The position numbers were made by a program, and so were the translations under genes. Below the pieces are notes generated by a model. That model worked only from the letters and a program-made list of their open reading frames with translations, searched no databases and was not told the DNA's origin. Of a stretch of 64,000 bases of DNA, positions 33,210-44,559 are shown piece after piece. The stretch is taken from NCBI GenBank assembly GCA_021234155.1, contig JAJEKV010000057.1, forward strand, positions 8,834,108-8,898,107, written 5' to 3'. Each line of letters starts with the position of its first letter. Within the stretch, counting starts at the first letter, position 1. Source of the stretch: Isoetes taiwanensis (Eukaryota > Streptophyta > Lycopodiopsida > Isoetales > Isoetaceae).

Positions 33210-36200
33210 TGTAACGAACCTAGTGACCTTGGGGGTATGGTTTTAGCAAACTTATTTTTATCTAAACATTGTGTAATGTTAAGGGGTGGGGCTACCAAAA
33301 TCATAATTTGTGTTGCAAATATCAGAAATCCCAAACAACCAGATTAGGGGAAGCCATGCAAGATCCGGCACCCCAGCATGTGGAATAGGCATCTGGCGCG
33401 ATGCTCTGGCAGCAGGATAGCTTGCCAGGTGGAGATTGGATCACCTGGGCAAAGCTTATATAAGAGGACAGAGGGGCTGGCCGAATTGGAGAAGGAAGTG
33501 GAGAAAACAAGAGAACTAGAAGCTGGATGCAAAGGAGGCGCAGACCGATTTTGGAGCAGAGGCATATCTTAAAAACTAAGGTGGGGATTTGAGGCATGCT
33601 TGGGAATTGCTTGTGTGCATGTATTGGGAATCATGAAGAAGAACTCGATGATGATAGAAGCTGGCTTTTATGCTCATCCTTAAATTTATTGCAGAGCCCA
33701 AACCCTACTTGATTCTATGAAAAACCCAGGCCTCACGGTGTAATCTGATTATGATTGTGTGATCTTTGCACTGATTAAATGCTTCGATTTTGCTTTCTGC
33801 TTTGCCTTTTCTGATTTCTCTGTGGTAGAACTTAGCGTGATGGGCAAGTAGTAGAATCATGCTTGGGCCAAGCCCTGGAACCCAGTGCTCAGCCGGATCT
33901 GAAAAAGCCTACCCGCTGCCTCCATCTCGACCAGTTTGATCCTGTTTTCGATCCGGCAGAATACCTCTGTTAAAGCAAGTCTCTGTCTTTTTGGTTTTTC
34001 AAGGATCGTTTTTGAGATTTCTTTTGCCCAATAATTTCATTGAAAGCTTGTTAGGCTTATTGGTTAGAGCTTAAGCCTTGCTGGCCATAGACCCAGATTC
34101 GAATCCGGACTCAGTATATGTTTTTGCATACGTATTCTTTTTTTGATCTTCTCTTATTTAAGAGGGATACAAGGGTCAGGTAAACCATGCATAAGAAATA
34201 TGATCTTCTAGAGTGAGTCATGATTAGACCGGGTTGTGCCAATCCTTAATTTAAATCACAATATGGAGTCGAAGGCATGATAATACAAAAGTTAAGGGAA
34301 AGAATTGGGAAATTGAATGGCATATTAAAATAGTTAGGGGTATAAATGATGAAACATCAATTGTGTAATGCTGAAGGGGGAGAAGAGCTTGCGGGCGTTA
34401 TAGATACTCCTGAACATAGTTCGGCCATGGGGTCATGTGTTTCCATGTGCATTATAGTGAGCCTAGATGGCTAGTATTGGAGTTGCGTATTGCAAACCTC
34501 TTAAATAGTATACTGGTAAGATAGTATAATTATAAGTTGGGACCATAACTTCATAAACTGGTATGTGGCCTATTTCATGGGACCTTTAAAGAATAAAGGA
34601 GAGTTTGATAACCATACCATAGAAGGGTATATCGTCAGTACCTTGTTAGAGAAGTGTGTGTACTCTATGATGCTAAAATGAATAGAGCATGACGGTTGTG
34701 TAACATGTTGGGATGGATATGGCATGGCCTAGCTGGGGGATATTATGGTGATATTTCATTTTGTGGAATGAGACCTCATGATGGGGTAGGGTGACTGTGA
34801 ATTGTCTCTAGGACATTAGGTTACTTATGGTATTACATAGAAGCTTTGTTAAGGATGGTTTTCATGTTTTTTGCTTTGAGATTTGGCAATGAGATGATGG
34901 CACTTGGTAACCCTATTCTATTGTATTGCATTGTTTTGTAGTTGTTCTTGGAAGTAAGATGCATGAGGATTCTATGATATCTCGTATTGGATCAACTTAA
35001 AGGTTATTGGTGATATTCTATCTTGTAAAGTCATGATGGATGATGTTGCATCTTGCAAACGGCCCATCTTCGGAGGGGTGGGGTGGCCGTGAGACTCCGC
35101 ATCCGTTCTAGATGGCTATACGAATGGCATGTTGCATTTATTGTCCCACCTTCGGAGGGGTGGGGTGGCCGTGTAACTCTGCATCCGAGCCAGATGGCCT
35201 GACGGATGAGTTAAACCCTGTATGTACAGTTGGAGAGAGTGGTCTCCTTGGGGTCGCAACCCAAGGATTACGCTTGGCATATGTGCATACATACAGAAGG
35301 TTGATGTGAATGTAAACTTGCTTGTAGTCTGAGTTTTAACCAATGCAGGGGTGGAGTGGAGTAGGTAAAATTATTGTTGTTCTTATCTTTTATGGATATG
35401 TTAGATTACTTTGTGGGTGATATTATATGTGGGATTTTGATGTTGTGAAGGTTCTCGAAATGTTTCCTCCCCACTTAGTCCTTGTGGACTAACCCCCTTG
35501 TATTGTCTGTGTATGTTTAAGAGGGTACGTCCTGAGCTGAGAATGCGGTATTCAGAGGGAGAGACTGGGCATGAAGTTGCGCGAGCAGAGCGTTTCCCCA
35601 GTGACCTATAAGGAGGAGAATTCGGAGTGACCTGTTGAGCTATAGGAGTTGTAGTATGCCAAGACTCAGAGGAGTTAGGTCTTGTACGAAATTATCTTAT
35701 GAATGAGAGTATTAATATTGGGATGTATCTATAAGTCTTATGAATGTGCAACCGACTAGTCTAAGGGGCTAGGTCCGTTTCAAAGTTTCTCCTGGTAAAT
35801 CATCTGGAAGTTAGGATTCCAGATGAATTAGGATCTCGTATCTCTAATAGAGCCATTCTAGAACCCTTAGTGTGGATCTCGAATAACTGTAAGTTAGATG
35901 CATGTTATTAGGATTAGATGTTATATTATTTATCATGTTATGTGGATATATGATGTTGGTTGATCATGTTTGCACCTCCTATATGGGGAAGGGGGTAGAG
36001 ACTTAGTAGCCTTGTGTAGACGATGCTTCTAATTTAGACCCTTTAGTTCCTATTATATGTGGTCTGTGCATAGAGCCCACCAAGCTGTGGAGGCTATAGA
36101 GTGACTGAGCACTACACAATAGAGTTAATGGCAAGATAAGGGGAGTCCCTCCTGAGTGTGACTATTGAGAATTTGGAGCGAGCTAGGCTTATAGCCAGTC

Positions 36201-36928
36201 ATTTTGTGAGGGCCAGGTATGATTCCGACACTTCTTAGGTCGATGGTGTCGCTCTGACCCTCAGGAGTTGCATGTGTTGATCTGGCTCTTGTTTTGGAGA
36301 ATTCAGTCGGGTAAGGACGTGTGTCGCTACGAACCTCTACCCGCCTATCAAACCACTGGGTTCCGGAAATAGTAGATGCAACCCTTCCTACCTCATGGAA
36401 CCAGGGAGATGCAACTTGGAGTAGTCTCCTTGGATACGAAAGGGTTATGTCTCCATCCAGTTATAGTCATGGCAGAGCCTGATTTAGCCTATTTGCATAG
36501 TATGCACAGGAGGGGCGGATGGATTGGTCAACCCTAGCCATTGTCTATTGCCCATGTCATTGTCATCACTCGGTCTGGTCTGTCTTGAGACCCCAGTCGT
36601 CAGTCGACTCTTCCCATTAGTATAAGTCTGGGTAGGAGCTCATGTGATGGATGATGTGTTGATGTCTATGATGGATCTATTGATGGATGGATGGTGCTAC
36701 CCATCGAGATAACTGATTGTACAGGATTGCTAGTGCTGATGTTTATGTTCATGCTTCTGTTGTATAGGATCCCATAGGGGACGGGCGCACAAAGACACCT
36801 TCGTGGCTCCTTCCCGAGTCTTGGCCATCTTAGGATGGGATAGACAGAGGGCCCGTGTGGCAAACCTTGCCGGATAGAGGACTTTCCATGAGGTATGCGA
36901 CATCCTATATTTTGTGGGAACCATCACA
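33210..36928 (+). repeat. Long 5' LTR (~3.7 kb) of an iMet-primed Ty3-type element
   Basis: The right edge is firm: ...CCATCACA followed after one base by a tRNA-iMet primer site. The proposed left edge is TGTAACGAACC at 33210, matching the TGTAACG start of the element at 11362-16655. A TATA box (TTATATAAGAGG, about 33456) lies ~245 bp in. CCCACTTAGTCCTTGTGGAC near 35470 matches a segment inside the 2.45-kb LTRs, so the two are relatives. No 3' LTR copy lies in the window. LTRs this long with iMet priming are typical of Tekay/Del-type chromoviruses. Confidence 0.6.
34050..34115 (+). other. tRNA-like A-box/B-box segment
   Basis: TTGGTTAGAGC followed 26 bp later by GATTCGAATCC gives textbook tRNA D-loop (A box) and T-loop (B box) promoter elements. 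The rest does not fold as a whole tRNA by eye, so a tRNA pseudogene or a tRNA-derived SINE head is likely. Confidence 0.5.
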
Positions 36929-36929
36929 A

Positions 36930-36941
36930 TGGTATCAAAGC
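36930..36941 (+). promoter_or_regulatory. Primer binding site, initiator-Met tRNA
   Basis: TGGTATCAAAGC differs by one base from the standard tRNA-iMet site and starts one base after the LTR end. Confidence 0.8.
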
Positions 36942-37213
36942 AATGATCTAACCAAGATCCAACACTGGCCTAGTTAAGAAATGAAATGAGAATTCCAACT
37001 TTGAATCTCGATAGTAGGAGAAGTTTTTTTTTCCCATTAGCAGGGTCATAAAGTAGGCTAAGTTATAGACTTGTGTTGGGGGTTTGGGGAGAGGGATAGT
37101 GAGTCAAATGAATATTCTATTCTAGTAAATTTGGAGTGGAAATTATGCATTCATACCAGACTCCACGTAAAAAAGGTCGAAGAATTAGCCCAATTGGAGA
37201 TCCCAGTGGAATA

Positions 37214-37488
37214 GGGTGAAAGCATGTTAGGGCCTACATAAAAATTTACCAAAAAGGTACTTTTATGTGTACTTCTGTGCAAGTACATAATTGTATTTTA
37301 AAGTACCTAGACTACAAGATTGACTAAAAGAAATTGTGTTATATTCAAGAGTAGTAGTACATACATGTTGTAAGGTACTTTGTGATGTCAAGAAGATGTT
37401 AAGAACTCAAATATATCATCATCTTTGACTACCCAGAGTATTTTCCAGGTAGTTTCCAAAACATGTAGGCCCTAACATGCTCTTACCC
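37214..37488. mobile_element. MITE with GGGT...GCATGTTAGGGCC termini (275 bp)
   Basis: Imperfect 26-bp terminal inverted repeats at 37214-37239 and 37463-37488 share GCATGTTAGGGCCTACAT. AATA flanks both ends (37210-37213 and 37489-37492). No coding capacity. The superfamily is uncertain; a 4-bp duplication is unusual, so the real duplication may be 3 bp. Confidence 0.8.
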
Positions 37489-37679
37489 AATATGGCGTAA
37501 ATTCGTAATTAGCTACCCAAGATTCAAAAAAATCAAAAGAGGGGGGGGGGGGTTCACCATTAATAAGGATGGCTCATTAAAAATAGTAATAATAGCAAAG
37601 GAATATTCTGTCCATTTTTAACCTATTTTCCCTAATTTCACCCTAAATTAGTTTTTTAGGCCTCTAAGGAGATAAATGT

Positions 37680-37980
37680 AATTAGTTTTTCGATCCATAA
37701 GACATGGCGAGGACAAATGCACAGCAAGGTTAGAAGCCCAAGATCGCAGGTAAGCATGGCAGAGATAGCAGTGGGAAGTGGTAAGAAGATCCTCGAAGCA
37801 TTGCGACCGAGACCGGACGAGGTCCCGAGCAGCTCCGACTCCTCAGATGACTTCTTCCACACCACGGACAAGCGGGCACCAAGTAGCTCGTCAGAGTCAG
37901 CACAACAAAGGACGAGACAGTCACCCTAGGGACACTTTCTGGGGGAGAAGAGCAGCAACAACAAACAAGGCGACTTAGCA
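37680..37980 (+). pseudogene. Possible gag-region remnant
   Basis: Downstream of the iMet primer site, a frame beginning with ATGGCGAGGACAAATGCA and overlapping frames (70 aa at 37717-37929, Ser/Asp/Arg-rich) could be the start of the Ty3-type element's gag. No zinc knuckle is visible. Position is the main argument. Confidence 0.3.
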
Positions 37981-38039
37981 AACACACTAATGACCTACGT
38001 TTGCATTACAAAAAAGAATCTTATAAAGATCCCCTTAAA

Positions 38040-38710
38040 TTTTGCCACTTTGGGGGTTAAATCTAAAAATGGTCCTCGATTTTAAATTCGGTGTGCTAGT
38101 TGCGAATGCGCTCTCGAGGCACCCTTTGACGGCGAGAATCCATTGCAATGCCATATCAACACTCACCAGTGAGTTTGCAAGGAGATACAAGAAACATTGC
38201 CAACGGACTGAGACTTCAAGGAAGCATGGGCAAGCCTTTCAAAAGAGGCAAGAATGGACAAAGAGAGGGAGACCTTCAAGCATTTTAAGAAGGAAGGTAA
38301 CTTATTGTACCATAAGAATAAACCGTGCGTATCAGAGTCATCCAGGTTAGGAAGTTGATACTTTATGACACGCACAATAGCCCAATAGCCAGTGACGCAG
38401 GTTTTATAAAAACCTGCTTCAAAATAAGAAGTAGCTATTATTGGCCCGGCATGAAGAAGCAGATAGCCAGATGCATTCGAGAGTGTCAGCTATGTCAGTA
38501 GACAAAGACAGAATAGCTTCAAATTCCAGGAGCGCTAGAGATCTTCAGACTCCATGAGATGCTGAGAGAAATAATCTCTGATAGAGTTCATGAGCGCATT
38601 TTTTCAAGATCTCTTCAGCACCATTCAGACGAAGCTGTCGATGAGCATGGCATATCACCCTCAGACAGATGGGCAGACCACTACAAGAGAATGAGGGTTC
38701 TGCATTAGAA
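38040..38710 (+). pseudogene. Decayed Ty3-type pol fragment (RNase H end to integrase)
   Basis: Translated pieces read VANALSRHPL and AISTLTSEFARRY (end of RNase H), GNLLYHKNKPCV, YYWPGMKKQIARCIRE with CQLCQ (integrase HHCC zinc finger), and MAYHPQTDGQTTT near the integrase core. Stops and a large internal deletion remove the catalytic core between CQLCQ and YHPQTDGQ. It probably belongs to the element whose 5' LTR ends at 36928, with most of gag, protease and RT deleted. Confidence 0.8.
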
Positions 38711-38759
38711 AAATCATCAGATGGTCTTCACAAAATAGACAAAAGCCCAGACCCTATTA

Positions 38760-39010
38760 GCTGGCGATTTACCTGACGATTTTTATCTGACAATGAAGCA
38801 TCAGAAATTCGTCAGAAAATTCATCAGTTTTCTGACGATTAAGCGTCAGAAAAATCGTCAGGAAAAACGTCAGGATTCGTCAGAAAGAGAAAACATCAGC
38901 AAAATCCTCAAAAAATTGTCAAAAAAAATAGTAAAAAAAATCGTCAAAAAAAATAAAAAAAATCATCAAAAGAGTAGTCAAAAAATCGTCGAAAAATTCG
39001 TAAAATCTGC
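38760..39010. repeat. Dense TCGTCAGAAA-type motif cluster
   Basis: More than ten copies in both orientations of a ~10-bp motif (ACGATTTT / AAAATCGTCAG) within 250 bp, grading into AAATCGTCAAAA. Such clusters are typical of the subterminal regions of CACTA-type transposons, but no terminal repeat was found. Confidence 0.5.
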
Positions 39011-41276
39011 ATTTTCAATTACACAGCTTGTAATGCTGCTAAAGTTTAAGATGAATTTATGCTACAAGTTAAAAAGAAATAAGAGCATAAGTAAAACAAG
39101 AACTCCTTTGTTTACACGCAGTCACAAGTCATAGTTACATGTAACAATCTCTGCAATGCCATAATGTGGTAAGGTGCCCAGTAACAGCTTCATCTCCTTG
39201 TTGCGATATGCTTGTTCTTCAAAAATCTTTTGATGTTCTATAGTCCTGAACTTGAAATTCAAAAATACATCAAACCCATAGGTTAGTCATAATTGTCAGC
39301 CATGTTCAGGTTTATAAGTGAAAGCCTCAAGATCTAACTACTCTAAATACACATGCATAAGCAGCAAATGGACTATTAATTTGAAATAGAAACAAAGCAC
39401 ATAAGTAGCCCATGCTGCATTAGCTTAATTATAAGCAAAGGATATTCAAAAAATCCAGCATTTCTAGAATATTATCCAATCAAGTTATTCTTGTTTTGTT
39501 AATTAATATGAACTTTCAGCGTCTATTTCTGGCCCTGTACATGCTGCACCACAACTAGATGAATTCATAAGGTTTTAAGAGGTAATTAAATTGTGTAGGC
39601 TGTAATCAGAGTCTAGCACATCAATGTACGAATGCCACTTAAGCATAGGATTTCTCATCATCAGATCTAACATTATTCTAGCCAATGCAATAGCTGGAAA
39701 CCAGGTCTATGTAGCATAATGAATCGGGCTCAAAGAATGTACCCAAATGGATAGAATGATTAAATGTTAGATTTCCGCAGCATTTCACTTGTTTGCAGAG
39801 ATCTTGCGATAGGATCAGATCTATTTACTAGTAATATCTAATAAGTTCAAAGACCTTTTTATCGAAATAAACTCAAAAGCAGAAAACGTGTTGTGCTTGA
39901 TATTGTATGCCTTGTTTGGCTTCTTGTGCAATGCATCCTTTGGAAATAGTCTCCAATGGATCTGGTACAATGAATTTAAATAAATAGATGATCTAGCAAA
40001 AATCACAAATTTATGAATCACGTGGTCATATAAATATCAATAAATCCCTCCTTAAGGATTGAGATCTCCTGTTATAACTTAAAAACTAGCATATCTTATC
40101 TGATTAGAGTCGTTCTAGCCATCCGAGCTTTCTATGTAGCAATATCCGAGAATTTGCAACCATATTAACTAGAGATAGGAAAATTAGAATTTAGATCCAC
40201 AGACAATTTACATAAGCTGCTGGTCATGCAAAAGTAATATTCTATTCTAGCTTATCAAAAAGAATTCTATGACCATGTTGTTCATAGGCATGCAAACATC
40301 TGATGCATAGATATGCGATAAGCCTCCTAGCATTATAACAGTATTATGGTCTATCTACTAGACTGCAACAATTTCATTTAGGGAATTAATTTTTAAGTAT
40401 AACATACATTGGTTCCATATCCAGCATAGGTCAAGCCACAAATATGCATTTACAGATGCAAGGAAGTTCTGTTCACTATATTTGCTTTCCAGAAGCAGTA
40501 TCAGCATAAGTAATATAGTGGATAACATCATATTCGATATAGTTCTTAGCCATTTTATGCCTTTAAAGCATATATCAGTTCATGCATCTTGTAAACAGAC
40601 TCAAAAGCCAATAAAATCAAATTAACAATTATCTTAATCAATTTTCCCAAGGATCTGCGAAGAACCTGATGTATGAAGCCTTCATATATCTAGATTAGGC
40701 AGATTTCGGTGCCTATAATGCCATCGCATTAGTGCTCAGCTCATTTTAGCATTTTCCTGTCATCATCTTTTTGTTGTGTGTTGAAGCTCATACATTCGAG
40801 CTTCTTAGATGAAAGCCCTGCATTTGAGCTTCATAGCTTGCATCAGACATGCCATTAAGTAACTTGCATCTGCTGTTTAAGGGATACATGCTTACCTTAG
40901 CATATCCAGGGATAGGTTCAATACTGTATATGTTTTATACTCAATACGTATTATTCGAATGATAGGCACAAATTTGAAGTATAATACGTCAAAGATACGG
41001 CAAAAAAAAAATTTCCGGCGTCGAAAATTTTTCTCGTAAGCGAAACCTCTGTTTCGCGTAAGCGAAACAGCTATTTCGCTTACGCAAAAATAAAAAAATA
41101 AAATAAAAAAAAAACTTTTTTTTTTATTTTTTTATTTTCACGTAAGGGAAACCTCTGTTTCGCTTATGCGAAAAGAGTTTACCTAAAAAATACGTATTTT
41201 TAGACTTTATACGTCTAGAAAAATAATTCTGTATGTACAGAATCTATATCAAAGATTCAGAAAAATGTCAGGAGGC
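39011..41276. other. AT-rich anonymous region with GCGAAAC palindromes
   Basis: No gene recognised over 2.2 kb. At 41030-41180, CGTAAGCGAAAC and its complement recur in opposing orientation (four or five times) around an A/T homopolymer stretch, allowing hairpins. Confidence 0.5.
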
Positions 41277-41284
41277 ATCAGGGG

Positions 41285-41917
41285 CATAGATACCCGGATC
41301 GGGAACGTTTTCATCACGTGGACCTTCTCCCCGGAACCGGAACTGGAACGGGCGGGAACGGGAACTGCCGGAACGTGAATCTGAACCTTAATCTTAAAAA
41401 TGGAGTTCCCAACTATTATACTTGTACTTTTTTACTTGCTTTACTTTGTTTATCAAATTTATTTTACATGGAAATTATAAACCTTAAATAGCAACACATA
41501 TTGGCAGTACAAAGTACAATCCGACACTAGAATCAGAGAAACTAAATGATTTCAACTTCTAGACTTGTAAATTTATGATTTCGACTTGTTTCCTTGTTAA
41601 AACTGTTGATTTCGACCTGTTTCTTGAAGAAAAAACTCAGACGTCACTATCTTCCGCCATATCCACGACCGCCAATTTATTTTAGGTTTTATTTTCTTGT
41701 AAAATTTAACTTTTAGGTCATTTGATAATGTTGAAATTTTATTTTTCTTTTCCCATGTTGGAAACGTTGTAACCGGAACGTCGGGAACGGAGTTCCCAAT
41801 GACGTTCCCGGTAAGACACACTTTGGGAATGTAAGGAGAAGTTCCCGGAACGCCTCAAGCATGGGAACGCGTGTTGGAACGGGAACGGAGTGCGGAACGG
41901 GGTTCCGGGTATCTATG
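41285..41917. mobile_element. hAT-like non-autonomous DNA transposon (633 bp)
   Basis: Inverted termini CATAGATACCCGGA and TCCGGGTATCTATG are flanked by an exact 8-bp duplication ATCAGGGG (41277-41284 and 41918-41925), the length typical of hAT elements. Both ends hold dense GGAACG repeats (CGTTCC at the other end) as subterminal arrays, the kind of sites a transposase would bind. The AT-rich middle has no transposase; a 74-aa minus frame is not recognisable. Confidence 0.88.
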
Positions 41918-41925
41918 ATCAGGGG

Positions 41926-43147
41926 CGGCATTTCAAGCAGGCTTCACACCGAATTTGAAGAAGTTATTTAACCAAAAAATACTGGAAAAATTTGAGCTTT
42001 GTGGTTTAGGCATCACGATTTTTACCTAGACCATTCATCGGCCATTCAATCTTCCATTTTTTCATAGCAATGCCTTGAAAAATCAATAATGCTCAGCCAT
42101 GGCTAATAACAGAAGATCCAACTTAAAAATTCCAAGGGTCCGTTCCACAGATTCAAGTTGTCTGCAGATGCATAAGCGGCCACTTTAGGCATTCAGCCTG
42201 ATAAACTTCCAACGTTTGAGTTTAATATTGGGGGAGGAGCTTCACTAACTGGCCAGCAAAACAAGCTCTGAGGAACCGAACCTCTAGGCCACGCGGCCAG
42301 CACCATGAGCTTGTCAAGAAACTAAAAAAAGGGGAAGGGGGGGACAACAACACAAGACAACAAAACTAAGCAATAGAAAGAAGATCACACAGATCACAAT
42401 ATTTCCCGACACACAAATTCTTCCTTCACAACTACAAATGCCAGGAATTTTCGGATGGGAACGACAGCGGGGGGCAGAGGGCAGGCATAGCCATGGCGAA
42501 TCCAGTAGTCAGGCCTACCCTGTTATATCCACAGAGCTTCGGGTGCCCACCCAGGCTCAGAAAACCAGGGCTCCAAATAGAAACCACCGTGAGTTCTTAT
42601 CCACGCCCATGAAATTCTACTCCTTCCTTTTCCAACCATGTGCTTGGCAAGGAAGAGGAGGATATTTTTGACCGGTTTTATTTCTAAACGCGCGGAATGG
42701 AGTACGGATTTTATTTCCTCACGTACGAATGTGAGTACGGAATTGTGGAATGGGGTGCATTTCTTTACAAAATTTCCCAACAAGAAACGATTCGATTTCC
42801 CATCTCTTTGCGTTCCCTCTTCTTCTGCGTTCCGATTTCACCCTAAACCGGCCATATATTTATTGTTCTTGCTCTACTTATGGATTCCACATGCGGTATC
42901 GAAGACCTAATCAAGCATCTTTGCGCATGGATTGCCCGCAGAAGATTTTTATGAAAGGTACCATATTATGCAACCATTCCGGCTTAAATCCCTTTCTTTC
43001 TTTCTTTTTCTGTTTCTTTCGCAAAATGAATGTCTGAATCTTCATGCATTTCGGTTTTGTGTTGGCAGTGAAAAAGAGGCTTCCTCTGTTTTGAGAACGA
43101 GAAGTTACTCTTTAGTGCAGCCAGAAGGTCATTAAAATCCGTGCAAA
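41926..43147 (+). promoter_or_regulatory. Upstream region and probable 5'UTR intron of the NHL gene
   Basis: Mostly anonymous DNA. Just before the NHL start, a GT at 42958 and a pyrimidine-rich stretch ending TTGGCAG at 43062-43068 could bound a 111-bp 5'UTR intron (42958-43068). The final ~80 bp would then be 5'UTR. No certain TATA box was picked. Confidence 0.4.
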
Positions 43148-43876
43148 ATGGCAAACAAATTGAATTTCAGGCGTGCATCTACTTCAACAGGTTACAAAAA
43201 CCTAAAACATGCAGAATCATCTTCAACAGATCCTCCTCATGATCCTCAATGTCCTTCCAAGGTCTGCCGCATGTTATGCATTGCATGTTGCACTCTTTTT
43301 GTCATCTTATTTGTTCTTGGTGTCATACTTCTGATTATATACCTAGCTCTGAATCCAAGGCCTGTCACTTATCATATAAACACCATATCTATCCCTACCA
43401 TGCTTTTGACAATCACAAACTCAAGTTCTGCCCTAGGAGCTTACTCCTACAACTCTGCATTTGATATGGAGCTTCTTTTTGATGTTCAAGTCTATAATCC
43501 TAATACCAAGTTGAGGGTTGATTTCGAGCGCCTTCGCATCGATATTTTTTATCATGACACACATCTTGGAAGCAGCTACCTGGCTCCATTTTATCAGGAT
43601 GTGAGAAGCAATACTAGCATGAAGGCTCAGGTGTTGACCAGGTCAAGCTTGCAGAAATTTTTGAGTGATAGTCTCTCATCAGACATAGATGGAAATGTGG
43701 TACCTATTTCTGCAGAGGTATCAGCAAGGGTTAAGGTGAAAGCCATGAAGATGACAATTCCTTTGCTGAAAATGCATGCCACTTGTTATCTGCAATTCAG
43801 CCCTCCTACTTCTCCTGGTGGCGCTAAGCTATTATCCAAGCGCTGTAAACCCTCAAAACCCACTTGCAAATTCTGA
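43148..43876 (+). CDS. NDR1/HIN1-like (NHL) LEA-2 membrane protein
   Basis: A 242-residue single-exon protein. After a short Ser/Pro-rich cytosolic N-terminus there is one hydrophobic anchor (about residues 39-69, MLCIACCTLFVILFVLGVIL then IIYLAL), followed by a LEA-2 domain (about 80-215). The domain includes NPRPVTYHI, VQVYNPNTKLRVDFE, YHDTHLGSS and APFYQ. This layout is that of plant NHL proteins: type II-like membrane proteins at the plasma membrane linked to pathogen response and stress. The lysine-rich Cys-containing tail is typical. Length and lack of introns are normal for the family. The start is the first ATG after the predicted 5'UTR intron. The exact NHL member is unknown. Confidence 0.9.
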   Translation: MANKLNFRRASTSTGYKNLKHAESSSTDPPHDPQCPSKVCRMLCIACCTLFVILFVLGVILLIIYLALNPRPVTYHINTISIPTMLLTITNSSSALGAYSYNSAFDMELLFDVQVYNPNTKLRVDFERLRIDIFYHDTHLGSSYLAPFYQDVRSNTSMKAQVLTRSSLQKFLSDSLSSDIDGNVVPISAEVSARVKVKAMKMTIPLLKMHATCYLQFSPPTSPGGAKLLSKRCKPSKPTCKF

Positions 43877-44559
43877 CTGGAAGGCTGAATTCATGGATTC
43901 AAGCTTTGTTTTTCCATTCATATTAGACATGTTCCATTTGCTTTAGTTACATCATGTTCCATTTTCTTAGTGGACGCAAAATCGTTATCTATCTTCTTCT
44001 TCTTCTTGATATATATTCTAAGCATAAATGACTATCATGCAATTCTTCAATTTGTTTTTTACCATGCAATTCATTATCACTAAGATAAATCACCCTTTAA
44101 TAAAAATCTCAATAAATACGGGCAAAATCATATTATATATAAAATCTTGAATTTACATATATATTATTTTTAGCACATTTTCCAAACCTCAAGTGCAACA
44201 TTCTGTGCAATCTGAGGTTGTCCAATTTGTAGACAGGTGGGATTTTTGTGCATGTGAATGCCCTGACATTTGGAGGATTCTATATTACCATGGAAATTCC
44301 AATTTTGTATTTGCGCCAGGGGTATCATCAATTTGATTGCTTGGAGAAATCAGTTTTGAGTGCATGAAGGCAGGGAAAAAATTAATCATATTATATGTTT
44401 TTTCATAGCTTACAGTATTTTATGATATATATTTGGCTAAAGCTTAGGAGGCAGAGATACCTCATTACATTTATATATACTTGGACTTGGCAAAACTTTT
44501 GAACTAAATATTCCTTCAAATTTTCACTTGTTATTTTTTTTTTCTAACTAGAAAAGGCA
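43877..44559. other. 3' region of the NHL gene and intergenic DNA
   Basis: AT-rich. Probably includes the NHL 3'UTR and a polyadenylation site. No further gene seen. Confidence 0.4.

Noticed and set aside
37540-37552. G-run as a possible G-quadruplex regulatory element
   Set aside because: A single homopolymer run without spaced G-tracts or nearby gene; more likely a simple run or sequencing-prone site.
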